Assembly (NCBI RefSeq): GCF_001544795.2
Contig: NZ_FCOI02000018.1
Span: 62,001-126,000, forward strand
Direction of reading: 5' to 3'
DNA length: 64,000 nucleotides
DNA from: Caballeronia temeraria
Lineage (GTDB): Bacteria > Pseudomonadota > Gammaproteobacteria > Burkholderiales > Burkholderiaceae
Under the pieces are notes generated by a model. It saw only the letters and a list, made by a program, of their open reading frames with translations. It was not told the origin of the DNA and did not search any database. The translations under genes were made by a program, and so were the position numbers. Shown here one piece after another: positions 9,146-18,522 of the stretch. Positions within the stretch are counted from its first letter, which is position 1. Each line of letters opens with the position of its first letter.

Positions 9146-9516
9146 TGCGCCGCCTCTCTGATGGCATCGGCGTCGTGACGCAACTCGTCGCGCAGTAGGC
9201 GAAAGGGCTCAGCGGGCTTGCGCGTCAACATGACGATTAAAGCAATCACTGCCACAGCCAGCCAAACACCCGCCACGCACCACGCCGTCAGCACGAGATA
9301 CGGCGTGCCGGCTGCTGTTACGATCACCGCGATCGAGACGAATGACAGCGTGAACAGCAGGCCAATCGTCAGCGCGATGAGCGCGACAACTTCGTGCAGC
9401 ATGCGCTTCTTCGTCTCAACCAGTTCGATAGGAATCAGCTCGCCGTAATCGATGAGCCGTCCCGCGCAGAAATGGCTGATCTTGCGCCAAGTGGCGATTC
9501 TTCCCTGGATTGTCAT
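9142..9516 (-). CDS. Phage holin family protein (YqjE-like)
   Basis: A 124-residue membrane protein of the YqjE/phage holin superfamily III type (PF07332). Two membrane segments are clear, about residues 44-68 and 72-97, after an amphipathic N-terminus; the C-terminus is acidic and helical. GGAGGAAGG directly before the ATG is a strong ribosome site. Despite the family name, such chromosomal proteins belong to membrane stress sets and are not lysis genes. It overlaps the next gene by four bases. Confidence 0.78.
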   Translation of the reverse strand: MTIQGRIATWRKISHFCAGRLIDYGELIPIELVETKKRMLHEVVALIALTIGLLFTLSFVSIAVIVTAAGTPYLVLTAWCVAGVWLAVAVIALIVMLTRKPAEPFRLLRDELRHDADAIREAAQ

Positions 9517-9831
9517 CCTTCCTCCAGCGCGTCTCAGTCGAGAGGTGGTGCTATGCGATGACTCTTAGGAGCAGCGTGCGTGCCAGCGCCTGACTGCGCC
9601 GCAGTCTTTGATAAACCGACCATCCTCCGTATCTATCTACCAAACGCCGGAAGGCTCATGGGCAGGCGGCTGATGATCGGCAGCGAAGATCTTGGGTGGA
9701 TTGCTGGACGCGTCTCTCGTTCGGAGGAGCACCGAGTCGCCGCGCTCGCCGTCGCCCAAGGCGACGCCGCGCCCCATCGACCGACGAGCTGTCTCACAAC
9801 CCGCATGCGTCAGATATCCCATCTCTCCGCT
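9517..9831. other. Intergenic region, no gene seen
   Basis: About 315 bases between the YqjE-like gene start and the end of the resolvase-like gene. The plus-strand open frame across it is mostly the complement of the resolvase-like gene and is not accepted. Confidence 0.4.
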
Positions 9832-10416
9832 TCAATCTTCGAGCTTGAGCGACCACTTTCTGCGCACACGAATGATGGTCTGTCGTGCGACGCCATACTG
9901 TCGCGCGAGCTCAGTGACAGTGCGGCCGCTCGAGAGTGCGCGGACGACCGCCTCTTGTTGAGCAAAACTCAAGCTACAAGCGCGTCCGATGCGCAGGCCT
10001 TGTCGCACAGCCGCGTCCGACGCCTCCTTGGCTCGCTTTTGACGCACAACATGATCGAGTTCGGCGACCAGTTCAAGACTTTTCATCAGAAGCTCGTCAT
10101 CTAGAGGCGCGGCGTCTTTGCGCTCGTAGACCAGGCAGACGACGGTCGCGCCGGCTTTCTTCACTGAGCGAAGCGTAGTAAGAGCGTCGAGAGCGCTGTT
10201 ACCGAGCGAGGACACTGAATTGATGACCAACAGGTCTCCCGACCGCAGCCCGCGGAGCGTCCGCTGCAGTATTGGGCGCTCCGGCGCAGGTAGCGTGCAC
10301 TTTTCTTCGTCTATGCACACATTGTTTTCTTCACAAGGGATACCGTTCGCGCTCAGCGCTTCCAAGGTTTCCTTTTTGCTCGCCGTCGCGACTTCGACTA
10401 TGACGTAAACAGACAT
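9832..10416 (-). CDS. Resolvase-like protein with HTH, catalytic residues missing
   Basis: A 194-residue protein laid out like a small serine recombinase: an N-terminal resolvase fold (about 1-135) and a C-terminal helix-turn-helix (TVTELARQYGVARQTIIRVR, about 165-185). The active site is not conserved. The position of the catalytic serine in the family motif R-V-S-T reads E-V-A-T here, and the D-R-L-G-R stretch reads S-S-L-G-N. The fold-bearing hydrophobic strands are kept. It is therefore probably a DNA-binding or structural protein and not a recombinase. The start at 10416 begins the first strand; the frame runs on upstream into the remains of the kinase pseudogene. It is not linked to a transposon end. 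Confidence 0.75.
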   Translation of the reverse strand: MSVYVIVEVATASKKETLEALSANGIPCEENNVCIDEEKCTLPAPERPILQRTLRGLRSGDLLVINSVSSLGNSALDALTTLRSVKKAGATVVCLVYERKDAAPLDDELLMKSLELVAELDHVVRQKRAKEASDAAVRQGLRIGRACSLSFAQQEAVVRALSSGRTVTELARQYGVARQTIIRVRRKWSLKLED

Positions 10417-10690
10417 CGATATCGCTTTCCGAATGCCAACACAACGGCACACTCGTCCTCGACAGGAAGGCCAGCCCAGCAGGTCCGTAGTGTTGAGACA
10501 AGCCCAGGCGTTTCGCTCAGCCTTCGCGACTCGTAACCAAGCCATGACAATGTTGGGCGGCGGCGCACCCGCATAGACCCGTCGTTGCGCAATCTCAACC
10601 GATACGCCGCGTACAGCTACGTTAATGAAGCAGCCAACGAAAAGTTTAAAGCTTTGCAACAGAGCCAACGCCGTCATGCGGAAGGATAGC

Positions 10691-11457
10691 TCAACGCCCG
10701 TCCGCCTCTTCAACGACTTTCCGAATGACGGCATGAAGCTCTTCAACCGTGTAGGGCTTCTGCAGCTCGAACCATGCGAAGCTGCGTGTTTCGTCCCTCT
10801 CAACGGGCTCACCGGAGGCAAAATCACACTCAGTCCGGGGCAAAATGAGCTGGCCTGCGCGGCAAGCTCAATCCCTGACAGGTCGGGCAGATTGATGTCA
10901 GTGAGCAGCACATCGAAAGGGTGGCGCGCGACGTCCGCGAGCGCCTGAGTCTGTCCCTGCCGCCACGGGACGATGACCGAGCATCAGCAGCAGTTCACAC
11001 ACCGCTTCGCGCGCGAGTTCGTTGTCTTCGACTACCAGGATATTCAGTTCGGCCGCCTTGCCTTGGTGTTCTGCCGGGCGCGCACTGTTGAAAGATGATA
11101 GCGCTCGACCGGTGTACCCAAGACGTGTCGAACTTTGGCGGCCAGATCAGCGCGGCTATATGGTTTGCTAAGAAGCTCGACACCATCATCCAGCTTCCCG
11201 CGTGAACGATCGCATCCTGTGTGTAGCCCGAGGTAAAAAGGACTTTCAAGTCAGGTTGAAGCAACATGGCTCGGCGGACCATCTCCGGGCACTTGAGTGA
11301 ACCCGGCATCACGACATCGGTGAAGAGGAGATCGATGTGCGCGCCGCTGCGTGCCTTCTGGCGTCAAAGCGATTACCGCAAGGTCAACGGTGGCTTGTGC
11401 CCAGAGGGCAGTCCACTTGGTCGAGGCCAAGTCTTTCCTAAGTCCACCACCATCCAT
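10691..11457 (-). pseudogene. Decayed hybrid histidine kinase (paralogue of 1806-4196)
   Basis: The first about 35 codons (KWTALWAQATVDLAVIALTPEG) match the N-terminus of the intact hybrid kinase. The frame then jumps directly into receiver 1 (SGAHIDLLFTDVVMPGSL), out of phase, so some 1.6 kb holding both PAS domains and the kinase core has been lost. Receiver 1 and receiver 2 follow with several frameshifts; one is a single missing base in the ATTTT-GCCTCC stretch near 10820. The C-terminus (SFAWFELQKPYTVEELHAV) ends at the stop at 10691. No functional product is expected. It lies divergent to an iron-permease-like gene, as the intact kinase lies next to the other paralogue. Confidence 0.88.
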
Positions 11458-11530
11458 GAGTGTCGACCCTCGCGGTTTTGCTGCCCGCCAAGATGGGCGA
11501 ACATCGTTGCTCGTCGCAGAATTTTAGCGG

Positions 11531-11560
11531 CTCGGCTCGGCTCGGCTCGGCTCGGCTCGG
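11531..11560. repeat. Pentanucleotide repeat (CTCGG)x6
   Basis: Six perfect head-to-tail copies of CTCGG, with a partial unit at each side. The repeat lies between the start of the kinase pseudogene and the iron-permease-like gene and is in no accepted reading frame. Confidence 0.95.
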
Positions 11561-11910
11561 CGCGACGCGGAGGTTTTGCACTCGGTACACTCAGTTGGCA
11601 GCGTGCTCGAGGCGGTTGCGGCTTGCTCTTAGCGCCACCGGTCGCCGTCCCCGCCGTCCCTTGTGTGATTAGCACCATCGAAGCACCTCACCCGGCCGGG
11701 AATGCCAGACAACGAAGTTGTCCCGCGCGACAATGAGCATGAAGGCTAGGCACTTGCGCCGCGACGTTGCTCAATGCCGCCTTCTTAGAGCTGAGACGGG
11801 CAACGCGCTGTACACGTCTCGGCGTTCGATTGACAAAACGCCCGCACGGCTTCGGTCTTCGCGGTCGTCAGCGTGTCGTGACTGTCGCCAAAATCACGTG
11901 GAGACGCCGA

Positions 11911-12354
11911 ATGAAAAGTTCCTGGTTCCTCAAGTTCTCGAATACGCTCGCGAAACTGGCTGGCCGGGCTTCGACCTTCGTCATTGCGGTGGTCCTCGTG
12001 ATCGTCTGGGGCCTGTCCGGGCCATTGTTTCACTTCAGCGATACATGGCAGTTGGTTATCAACACGTCGACGACCATCGTCACATTCCTCATGGTCTTTC
12101 TAATCCAGAACACGCAGAACCGCGATACGGCCGCAATGCAGATCAAGCTGGACGAGATCATCCGGGCGATCGACACTGCGCATAACGCGCTGCTCGATCT
12201 GGAGGAGCTCGATCAAAAGGAACTTGGCAATTTCCGCAAGCGTTACGAGAAGCTTGCACAAGAGGCGCGTGACAACCTGCGTTCGGAAGATCGGGACATT
12301 GACGTGTCCCCATTGCGCGACGATCGCGCCGGAGGCGGCGAGCGCAGACGCTAG
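11911..12354 (+). CDS. Low-affinity iron permease family membrane protein, second copy
   Basis: A 147-residue paralogue of the protein at 970-1503. It has membrane segments at about residues 20-40 and 48-67 and the same LSGPLFHFSDTWQLVINTST core, followed by a helical soluble tail. It lacks the acidic N-terminal extension of the first copy. Start at ATG 11911 with GGAG about 9 bases upstream; the frame is open before it but the composition is not protein-like. Substrate unknown. Confidence 0.8.
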   Translation: MKSSWFLKFSNTLAKLAGRASTFVIAVVLVIVWGLSGPLFHFSDTWQLVINTSTTIVTFLMVFLIQNTQNRDTAAMQIKLDEIIRAIDTAHNALLDLEELDQKELGNFRKRYEKLAQEARDNLRSEDRDIDVSPLRDDRAGGGERRR

Positions 12355-12605
12355 TTTTTTGAAGAAGGGAAGACGTCGCGCAGGGCTCCGTTCATCGCAG
12401 GTACTACAGCAATTTTTTGAGCGCCGGCTTCGTACAGAGCCGGTCCTGGTCTGGTTGTTCGGCCGCCGAGCCTTCGCACGAGCCTCAGTAGTAGCGAGGT
12501 TAGTTCGTGAGCTCCCAGCACGGGAACCCGCGTCGAGGGGGTGGTCGCCTCCATCGGTATGGTGATTGCTGCCCTTGCTTACCCCATACCTTCAGGGAGA
12601 AAATT

Positions 12606-13820
12606 ATGCTTACGCAAAAGACGAAGGACATTGTCAAAGCGACGGCGCCCGTGCTGGCCGAGCACGGATACCCGATTATCAAGCGGTTTTATACGAGACT
12701 TTTCGAAGCTCATCCGGAGCTCAGGAACGTCTTCAACATGACGCATCAGGAGCGAGGCGAGCAGCAGCAAGCGCTCGCTCGTGCGGTCTACGCCTACGCC
12801 GAGAACATCGAAAATCCGGAGAGCCTGGCGGCGGTCTTGAAGAACATTGCCAACAAGCACGCCAGCCTCGATGTGCGGCCGGAGCATTACCCCATTGTGG
12901 GTGAGCACCTCCTGGGCGCTATCAAGGACGTGCTGGGCGACGCTGCAACGGAGGAGATCATCTCGGCGTGGGCACAAGCCTACGGAAATCTCGCTGACCT
13001 CCTCATGGGTATGGAGAGCGAACTGCGCGAGCGCTCTGGAGGTTTACTGGGCGGCTGGAACGGATGGCGAGCGTTCGTCGTCAAGGAAAAACGCCCCGAA
13101 AGCAGCGTCATTACCTCGTTCATTCTGGAGCCTGTCGACGGGCAGCCCGTGCCCAACTTCGAGCCGGGGCAGTACATCAGTATCGCCGTGAATGTGCCCG
13201 CACTTGGCCTGCAACAGATCCGTCAATACAGCCTCTCCGATATGCCCAATGGGCGCAGCTACCGAATCTCGGTTAAACGGGAAGAGGGCGATGCAACGCG
13301 CCCGCCCGGTCAGGTCTCCTCCCTGCTGCACGAGCACGTCAACATAGGCGATGAAGTCAAGCTGGCCGCGCCTTATGGGACCTTCTACATCGACGTGAAT
13401 GCGACAACCCCGCTGGTGTTGATCAGCGGCGGCGTCGGTTTGACGCCAATGGTCAGCATGCTCAAGCGCGCCATCCTGAACCCGCAACGACAGGTCGTTT
13501 TCATTCATGGCGCCCGCAACAGTAACGTTCATGCGATGCGCGACCGACTCAAACAGACCGTCGCAACCTATCCCAACTTTAAGGCTGTTGTGTACTACGA
13601 TGATCCGCTGGCGGGTGATGTACAAGGCGTTGATTTCGATCGCAAGGGATTTATCAACCTCGGCGAAATCAAAAACATCATATTGTTACCGGATGCCGAC
13701 TACTATGTGTGCGGTCCGATTCCCTTCATGCGCGTGCAGCATGACGCCTTGAGGCAGCTAGACGTTCCTGAATCGAGAATCCATTATGAGGTTTTCGGTC
13801 CGGATCTTTTCGCTGAATAG
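12606..13820 (+). CDS. hmp: Flavohemoglobin / nitric oxide dioxygenase
   Basis: Converts nitric oxide and oxygen to nitrate, using NAD(P)H. The 404-residue protein has the globin domain (1-140) with proximal His85, Tyr29 and Gln53 in the distal pocket and Tyr95, all at the same numbers as E. coli Hmp. The FAD domain has RQYS at 206-209. The NAD domain has ISGGVGLTPM at about 273-282 and the C-terminus ends in the family-typical EVFGPDLF. AGGGAGA lies before the ATG at 12606. Only about 250 bases separate it from the upstream gene; I could not recognise an NsrR or NorR site in them. It ends before a good terminator, so it is probably monocistronic. Confidence 0.97.
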   Translation: MLTQKTKDIVKATAPVLAEHGYPIIKRFYTRLFEAHPELRNVFNMTHQERGEQQQALARAVYAYAENIENPESLAAVLKNIANKHASLDVRPEHYPIVGEHLLGAIKDVLGDAATEEIISAWAQAYGNLADLLMGMESELRERSGGLLGGWNGWRAFVVKEKRPESSVITSFILEPVDGQPVPNFEPGQYISIAVNVPALGLQQIRQYSLSDMPNGRSYRISVKREEGDATRPPGQVSSLLHEHVNIGDEVKLAAPYGTFYIDVNATTPLVLISGGVGLTPMVSMLKRAILNPQRQVVFIHGARNSNVHAMRDRLKQTVATYPNFKAVVYYDDPLAGDVQGVDFDRKGFINLGEIKNIILLPDADYYVCGPIPFMRVQHDALRQLDVPESRIHYEVFGPDLFAE

Positions 13821-13879
13821 ACAGCGGCATCTCTGCATAGTGCGCGGTCACGGTGCCGGCACGGGCCGTGACGCACGGC

Positions 13880-13908
13880 GGGCGCCTTGAGCGGCGCTCC
13901 GCTTTTTT
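13880..13908 (+). terminator. Intrinsic terminator of hmp
   Basis: A 7-bp stem (GGGCGCC with GGCGCTC, one G-U pair, 6-base loop) is followed by CGC and six T, about 60 bases after the hmp stop. A second hairpin (GTCACGG with CCGTGAC) lies just before it. Confidence 0.75.
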
Positions 13909-14649
13909 GTTCGGATCGCAGGACTTCGACCCTCGCAGCGCGACATGGACGCGCAACCTTGCATCATTTGCGGACGCACGCGATCACCGGGATGAATTCT
14001 CGACTCGACACATGCTCGCAGGGTGGCGGTGATGCAACGCAGGCAAAAAATTGATTCGCTCCAGTAGCACGTCCCGGTGTTGAACGCTGGCGTACCGGGA
14101 GTCATGGATCACTTGCAATACCCGCACGGTCAACGTAATGTCCAAGCCGTCCGCGCCAATTCATCGATGCGCTTCGCCTGTTGCCGAATGCGCCCGTCCG
14201 CAGCCTCGACGTTTGCGGTCGCTCTCTCGAGAGCCCGTCGAATTTCCTTAAATTTCGTCTTCGTAGTTTGCATTTTCGGATTTGTGAGGAAGTTGCGCAC
14301 CGCTTCACTTTAGACCCGCGACGCCATAGAGACGCTGTCACTAATGCAAGCATATCGGTCGGTCTCTAACCCTCTAATCGATTGCTAGGCATGCACACTC
14401 TCGGTCTTCTTCAGTGACTGTGAGCAATTCTGGCGGCCGACACTGCGGCTGAGAACGACTTGGCGCCTCCCGATACCGACGCACGAATGCTCACGCCTCA
14501 GAGGCAGGACCCGGTCAGTCCCTTCAGAATTGGCTTTTCCCGCCGTAAATGGCGAGGAGCGCTTCCTTCAATAGCGAGCCCGGGTCGCCAGTCGACTGGC
14601 CGGTCAGCACGGGCGGCAGCATCACGATTGAACAACCTGAGAGAGCAAA
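13909..14649. other. Long intergenic region upstream of the chemoreceptor
   Basis: About 740 bases. Open frames exist (for example minus 14102-14353) but none has a ribosome site or protein-like sequence that I can support. The chemoreceptor promoter should be at the right end; I did not find a convincing flagellar sigma-28 match. Confidence 0.4.
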
Positions 14650-16206
14650 GTGACAATAAAAGACTTAACCATTAAGGCGAAGCTGACTGTTGGATTTGGC
14701 GTCTTGACGATGCTGGTGGCGCTTGTAGCCGGCATGTCCCTGTACGCGCTGTCGACGGCGAAGAACGGGTTTGCGCACTACGTGAACGGCATCAACGCGC
14801 GAGCCGACGTAGCTAGTCAGATCCGCGCGGCGGTCGACCGTCGCGCCATCGCGGCACGCAACCTCGTGCTCGTCACCAAGCCGGCCGATGTCGATCTTGA
14901 GAAGTCTGAGGTGACGCGTGCGCACGAGGACGTGCAGGCGCGTCTGAAACAACTGCACGACATGCTCGCTACCGCGACCGACACGAGCGAGAAAGCAAAG
15001 AGCCTCGCGGCCGAGATGGCGCGCGTCGAGGCGCTGTACGGGCCGGTCGCGACGAAGATCGTCGAGCTTGCGCTCGCGGCCAGGCACGAGGAGGCGGTGC
15101 AGGCGCTCGACGATGAATGCCGCCCGCTGCTCGCGCAGTTGGTGAAGGCCACTGACGACTACGCGACCTACACGGCTGCGCGTCGCGAAGACATCGTGCG
15201 CGAGCACGAAGCCAGCTATCGAATGCAGCGCGCCGCGCTGATCGCCCTGTGCGCGGTGGCGGCACTGTTCGCGATCGGCGCAGGTGTGACCGTCACGCGT
15301 TCAATCACGCGGCCGATCGGCGAGGCGGTCGGCATTGCGCAGACGGTGGCGCGCGGCGATCTGACGAGCCGCATCGTCGCCGGGACGAAGGACGAAACCG
15401 GCGACCTGCTGCGCGCGCTCGCTACGATGAACGCGCGCCTCACCGAAATCGTCAGCCGCGTGCGTGAAAGCAGTGGGGCGGTGGGCGGGGCGGCCAAGGA
15501 GCTCGCGACCGGCAATACCGATTTAAGCCAGCGCACCGAGGAACAGGCCGCGTCGCTTCAGGAGACGGCGGCGAGCATGGAGGAACTGACGTCCACGGTG
15601 CGTCAGAACGCCGAAAACGCGCAGCAGGCGAGTACCCTTGCATCGAACGCTTCGGAGATTGCGAGAAAAGGTAGCGATGTGGTCGGCCGCGTCGTCGACA
15701 CGATGAACGGCATCAGCGAAAGCTCGGACAAAATCGCGGAGATCACCGGGATCATCGAAGGCATCGCGTTCCAGACCAACATTCTCGCGCTCAACGCGGC
15801 GGTCGAGGCCGCGCGGGCGGGCGAGCAGGGCCGAGGCTTCGCGGTCGTGGCGGGCGAAGTGCGTAGCCTCGCGCAGCGCTCATCGACGGCGGCGAAGGAA
15901 ATCAAGGAACTGATTGCCGACTCCACTAACAAGGTGCGCGGCGGCTCCGTGCTCGCGGGCGAAGCCGGAACGACGATGGCCGCAGTCATGCACGCCGTCG
16001 CGCGCGTGACGGACATCATGCAGGACATCTCGGCGGCGTCGGCGGAACAGGGACGCGGCATCGAGCAGGTGAATCAGGCAATCACACAGATGGACGAAGT
16101 CACGCAGCAAAACGCTGCACTCGTCGAAGAAGCGGCGGCTGCCGCGCAGTCCCTCGAACAGCAGGGACGGAACTTGAATCAGGCCGTCGCATTCTTTTGT
16201 GTTTAG
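14650..16206 (+). CDS. Methyl-accepting chemotaxis protein
   Basis: A 518-residue transmembrane chemoreceptor. Membrane helix 1 is at about 12-36, the helical periplasmic sensor (four-helix-bundle type) at about 37-190, membrane helix 2 at about 194-215, HAMP at about 216-268 and the signalling coiled coil to the end. The invariant hairpin tip (GIAFQTNILALNAAVEAARAGEQGRGFAVVA) is present. No C-terminal CheR/CheB tethering pentapeptide is seen; the end is AVAFFCV. The start is GTG at 14650 with GAGAG just upstream. No ligand can be named. A chemoreceptor tail fragment at 46713-46806 is related. Confidence 0.95.
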   Translation: MTIKDLTIKAKLTVGFGVLTMLVALVAGMSLYALSTAKNGFAHYVNGINARADVASQIRAAVDRRAIAARNLVLVTKPADVDLEKSEVTRAHEDVQARLKQLHDMLATATDTSEKAKSLAAEMARVEALYGPVATKIVELALAARHEEAVQALDDECRPLLAQLVKATDDYATYTAARREDIVREHEASYRMQRAALIALCAVAALFAIGAGVTVTRSITRPIGEAVGIAQTVARGDLTSRIVAGTKDETGDLLRALATMNARLTEIVSRVRESSGAVGGAAKELATGNTDLSQRTEEQAASLQETAASMEELTSTVRQNAENAQQASTLASNASEIARKGSDVVGRVVDTMNGISESSDKIAEITGIIEGIAFQTNILALNAAVEAARAGEQGRGFAVVAGEVRSLAQRSSTAAKEIKELIADSTNKVRGGSVLAGEAGTTMAAVMHAVARVTDIMQDISAASAEQGRGIEQVNQAITQMDEVTQQNAALVEEAAAAAQSLEQQGRNLNQAVAFFCV

Positions 16207-16280
16207 TCGAGTTCGGGACGTTTGTGTGGTAAGTGCGCTACAGAATGGGCGCGGAAGTCGGTGCAAATTGGGTGTGGTGG

Positions 16281-16310
16281 CGGGCGACTGAGATTCGAGA
16301 CCGTCGCCCG
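16281..16310. terminator. Hairpin after the chemoreceptor gene
   Basis: An 8-bp perfect stem (CGGGCGAC with GTCGCCCG, 14-base loop) 75 bases after the stop. No T-run follows, so its use as a terminator is uncertain. Confidence 0.35.
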
Positions 16311-16434
16311 GTGACGGTGGCAGGTGCCGAAGAGCTCTTGAAGATGCTGCGGCTTCGAACGCCGCAGCGTGAATCGTCACCGCGCAGCAGTTGAGAAGTT
16401 GAGAAGGGTGAGCTGATCGCGTATTCTGTGGGAC

Positions 16435-16881
16435 CTACCCGAACACCGGGGCGACATGCTCAATGAGATCGAGCAGCGGGCGGATCGAGGTACCTTTCCG
16501 ACAAAAGGCGTCGATTTGTGCTTGCTTGCCACGGTCGACGACGTCCGCCTCGGGCAGAGAGGTATAGGCGATGATGGGTGTGTTCGCAAATCGGCTCGAG
16601 CCGCGCATGGCCGAAGCCACCGCGTACCCGTCGCACCCGGGCATCTCTATGTCGAGGATCACAACATGTGGCGTCCAGGCTGCCGGCGTCTCGAAAGCGG
16701 CCTCGCCCCCAGCTACGACCGTCGCTCGGTAACCCTCAATGACAAGCACCGCGGCTAATGCCTGCGCACCCGCAGGGTCGTCGTCGACAATGAGCACGAC
16801 AACCGGCGGCGAAACACTCGCGAAAGAACGATCGATCCAGAGACCAGGCATTGAGAACATGACGTGGTTTAACAGAGTCAT
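16435..16881 (-). CDS. Single-domain response regulator
   Basis: A 148-residue receiver without output domain. The acidic pocket is Asp33/Asp34, the phosphoacceptor is Asp77 (VILDIEMPGCDGY), followed by Thr107/Ser108 and Lys129. Burkholderiaceae carry many such stand-alone receivers, which act as phosphate sinks or relays, often with hybrid kinases. It lies next to a chemoreceptor gene but convergent to it, and it does not have a CheY-like sequence. It resembles the receiver at 25743-26201 (both have a Cys-rich-like Y/FC(Q/R)KG segment before the last helix). Confidence 0.85.
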   Translation of the reverse strand: MTLLNHVMFSMPGLWIDRSFASVSPPVVVLIVDDDPAGAQALAAVLVIEGYRATVVAGGEAAFETPAAWTPHVVILDIEMPGCDGYAVASAMRGSSRFANTPIIAYTSLPEADVVDRGKQAQIDAFCRKGTSIRPLLDLIEHVAPVFG

Positions 16882-16922
16882 GTTCAGCTTTTAGGCTTTT
16901 AGCAACGGGTATGCCCTTACCT

Positions 16923-17114
16923 CTATGGGTGCACGAGGGATTTGATGTAGTGGACGGGTAACGCCCGTGCTGCGTCGTGCCGTGCGGCTGCTTCCGTGGG
17001 AAACCCTCGGGCAGACTGTCCGACCACGAGCGTTGAACCCTCCGTATGCAAAAGCGCGGCCCAGACCCAGCCGCCCGGTTGGCGTTCCAGTGCGATTTCG
17101 AATAATTGCGACAT
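16923..17114 (-). CDS. Small conserved protein of unknown function
   Basis: A 63-residue protein, compact and mostly beta-like (LFEIALERQPGGWVWAALLH...). The strong ribosome site AGGAGGTG seven bases before the ATG supports it. No family is recognised; proteins of this size and pattern are common in Burkholderia genomes. It is divergent to the secreted small protein at 17184. Confidence 0.6.
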   Translation of the reverse strand: MSQLFEIALERQPGGWVWAALLHTEGSTLVVGQSARGFPTEAAARHDAARALPVHYIKSLVHP

Positions 17115-17183
17115 CTCGCACCTCCTATCTACAGAATAGACGACCCGATGCTCATTAAAACTGCCATCTAGAAAGAGACAGCC

Positions 17184-17441
17184 ATGAATCAGACCTCGTA
17201 CCTTTTAAGCGCTCTCCTTCTCACGGTAAGTGCGGCCGCGGCCGCGCAGAACACTCAGACCGCGCCAACACCAGCGACCCAGCACGGCGCGTCTGCCGCG
17301 GACCAGACAAGCGGAGGTGCTTCCGCGGGGGCAAGCAGCCCGAGCGGGCCCACGCTGATGCAAAAACGAGAGAAAGGAATGGCGCCAGACGGGAAGACTG
17401 GCGTGAATGGAAAGGCGACTGGAAAAATGAAGCAGAACTAG
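17184..17441 (+). CDS. Small exported protein, unknown
   Basis: An 85-residue protein with a clear signal peptide (hydrophobic LLSALLLTVSAAAAA, likely cleavage near residue 21 before QNTQT). The mature part is rich in Ala, Ser, Gly and Thr, ending in a Lys/Gly-rich tail (PDGKTGVNGKATGKMKQN). AAGAGA lies before the ATG. Probably periplasmic. No family recognised. Confidence 0.6.
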   Translation: MNQTSYLLSALLLTVSAAAAAQNTQTAPTPATQHGASAADQTSGGASAGASSPSGPTLMQKREKGMAPDGKTGVNGKATGKMKQN

Positions 17442-17575
17442 AGCGACGTTGCGTCGAACTCGTCCCGTGAGGATTGACGACCGCGCTTGTCTAGGCCAAT
17501 GCGAGCGCGCCCATTCTTTGCCGAAAACCGGATGGCGGGAACTGCGCCAAAGTTCCCGCACATCGCAACGTTATT

Positions 17576-18442
17576 TCAAAGAGGAGGCTGCTTGGCCGGT
17601 GGGACGACGGAACCATCCCCCGAACCCACCGTTCTTTCCACGTCAACCTCAGTCCCCCGCACCGTATCGTTGATGGTTTCCGTTCTGGTCGAGGCTTCCT
17701 TACCCACCACGACCTCTTCGACGACCCGCGCAGTTTTGGCAACCACGGGTTGCTCTTGTGTCTCGCGGATTTCCACAGAGCCTTCCTTGAGATCGGCGGC
17801 TGTTGCCGGACGGTCCACGGCCTTGCGCTCGATGGTCGCGTGTTCTTCGCGTAGATTGACGGTTTCGCTGACCGGTGTCTCCGTCACGCGCGAGTAGATC
17901 CGGACGCCGCCTGTCTGCACTTCGCGCTTGCCGACTTCCAGCGACTCCTGAACCACTGGAAACGCCTTGCGCTCCGCCGCTATTTCGTCGGCAGTGTAGG
18001 CCGGTGCGTTTCGGTCATAGCCGGTGTATCCGGTGCTGCGCCACTGCGCGACACGGGAGTCAATGTCAACCGCGCCCGCGGCATAGAGTGAGTCCCTCAC
18101 GCGCTCGAGGGCTGTCTCGTCATTGACGTCCACGGAAAGCAATGCGCCGCCGCGACGAACTGCTTCATGATAGTGACCGGCTTCTTCAGGCTCGTCGCTG
18201 CTGCCGAACAACCTCTTGAAGAAGTGCTCGATGCCGCCAACGACTCCTTCGTGAGGGCGGTCTCCCGCTGTCTCACTCGTAACGGACCGCGTCGTCGCAT
18301 CGTCGCTTAGGCCGGGCGTGTCGCCGCTATTCGAGCTATGTACTTGCATATCTGTGCGCGCGATGCCTTCTGTTTCCAAGCGACTTTGAGCGCGCTGCGC
18401 ATCCTCGAACGAATTAAATACACCGATGACTGTCTGTACCAT
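17576..18442 (-). CDS. YsnF-type general stress protein (DUF2382)
   Basis: A 288-residue protein. The N-terminal part (about 1-125) looks like the general-stress 17M/YflT domain: TVIGVFNSFEDAQRAQSRL at the start, then GALLSVDV near residue 100. The C-terminal part (about 155-270) is the DUF2382/YsnF domain with repeated charged strands (VQESLEVGKREVQTGGVRIY, then VEIRETQEQPVVAKTARVVEEV). The role is unknown beyond association with stress regulons. It is the last gene of a minus-strand set with the DUF2382 protein at 18523 and the membrane protein at 19030. Confidence 0.85.
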   Translation of the reverse strand: MVQTVIGVFNSFEDAQRAQSRLETEGIARTDMQVHSSNSGDTPGLSDDATTRSVTSETAGDRPHEGVVGGIEHFFKRLFGSSDEPEEAGHYHEAVRRGGALLSVDVNDETALERVRDSLYAAGAVDIDSRVAQWRSTGYTGYDRNAPAYTADEIAAERKAFPVVQESLEVGKREVQTGGVRIYSRVTETPVSETVNLREEHATIERKAVDRPATAADLKEGSVEIRETQEQPVVAKTARVVEEVVVGKEASTRTETINDTVRGTEVDVERTVGSGDGSVVPPAKQPPL

Positions 18443-18522
18443 TTTAATTCTCCGAAACGGGCATAAACGATTAATGGGAGCCTGCGCAAGCGCATGACGC
18501 GATGAGTGTTCCGGGTCTCCGT

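Noticed and set aside
9580..10104. Plus-strand open frame of 174 codons
   Set aside because: Mostly complement of the resolvase-like gene; no ribosome site and no protein-like pattern.
10417..10911. N-terminal extension of the resolvase-like frame
   Set aside because: It runs into the receiver remains of the kinase pseudogene; the fold starts at 10416. Not a true fusion.
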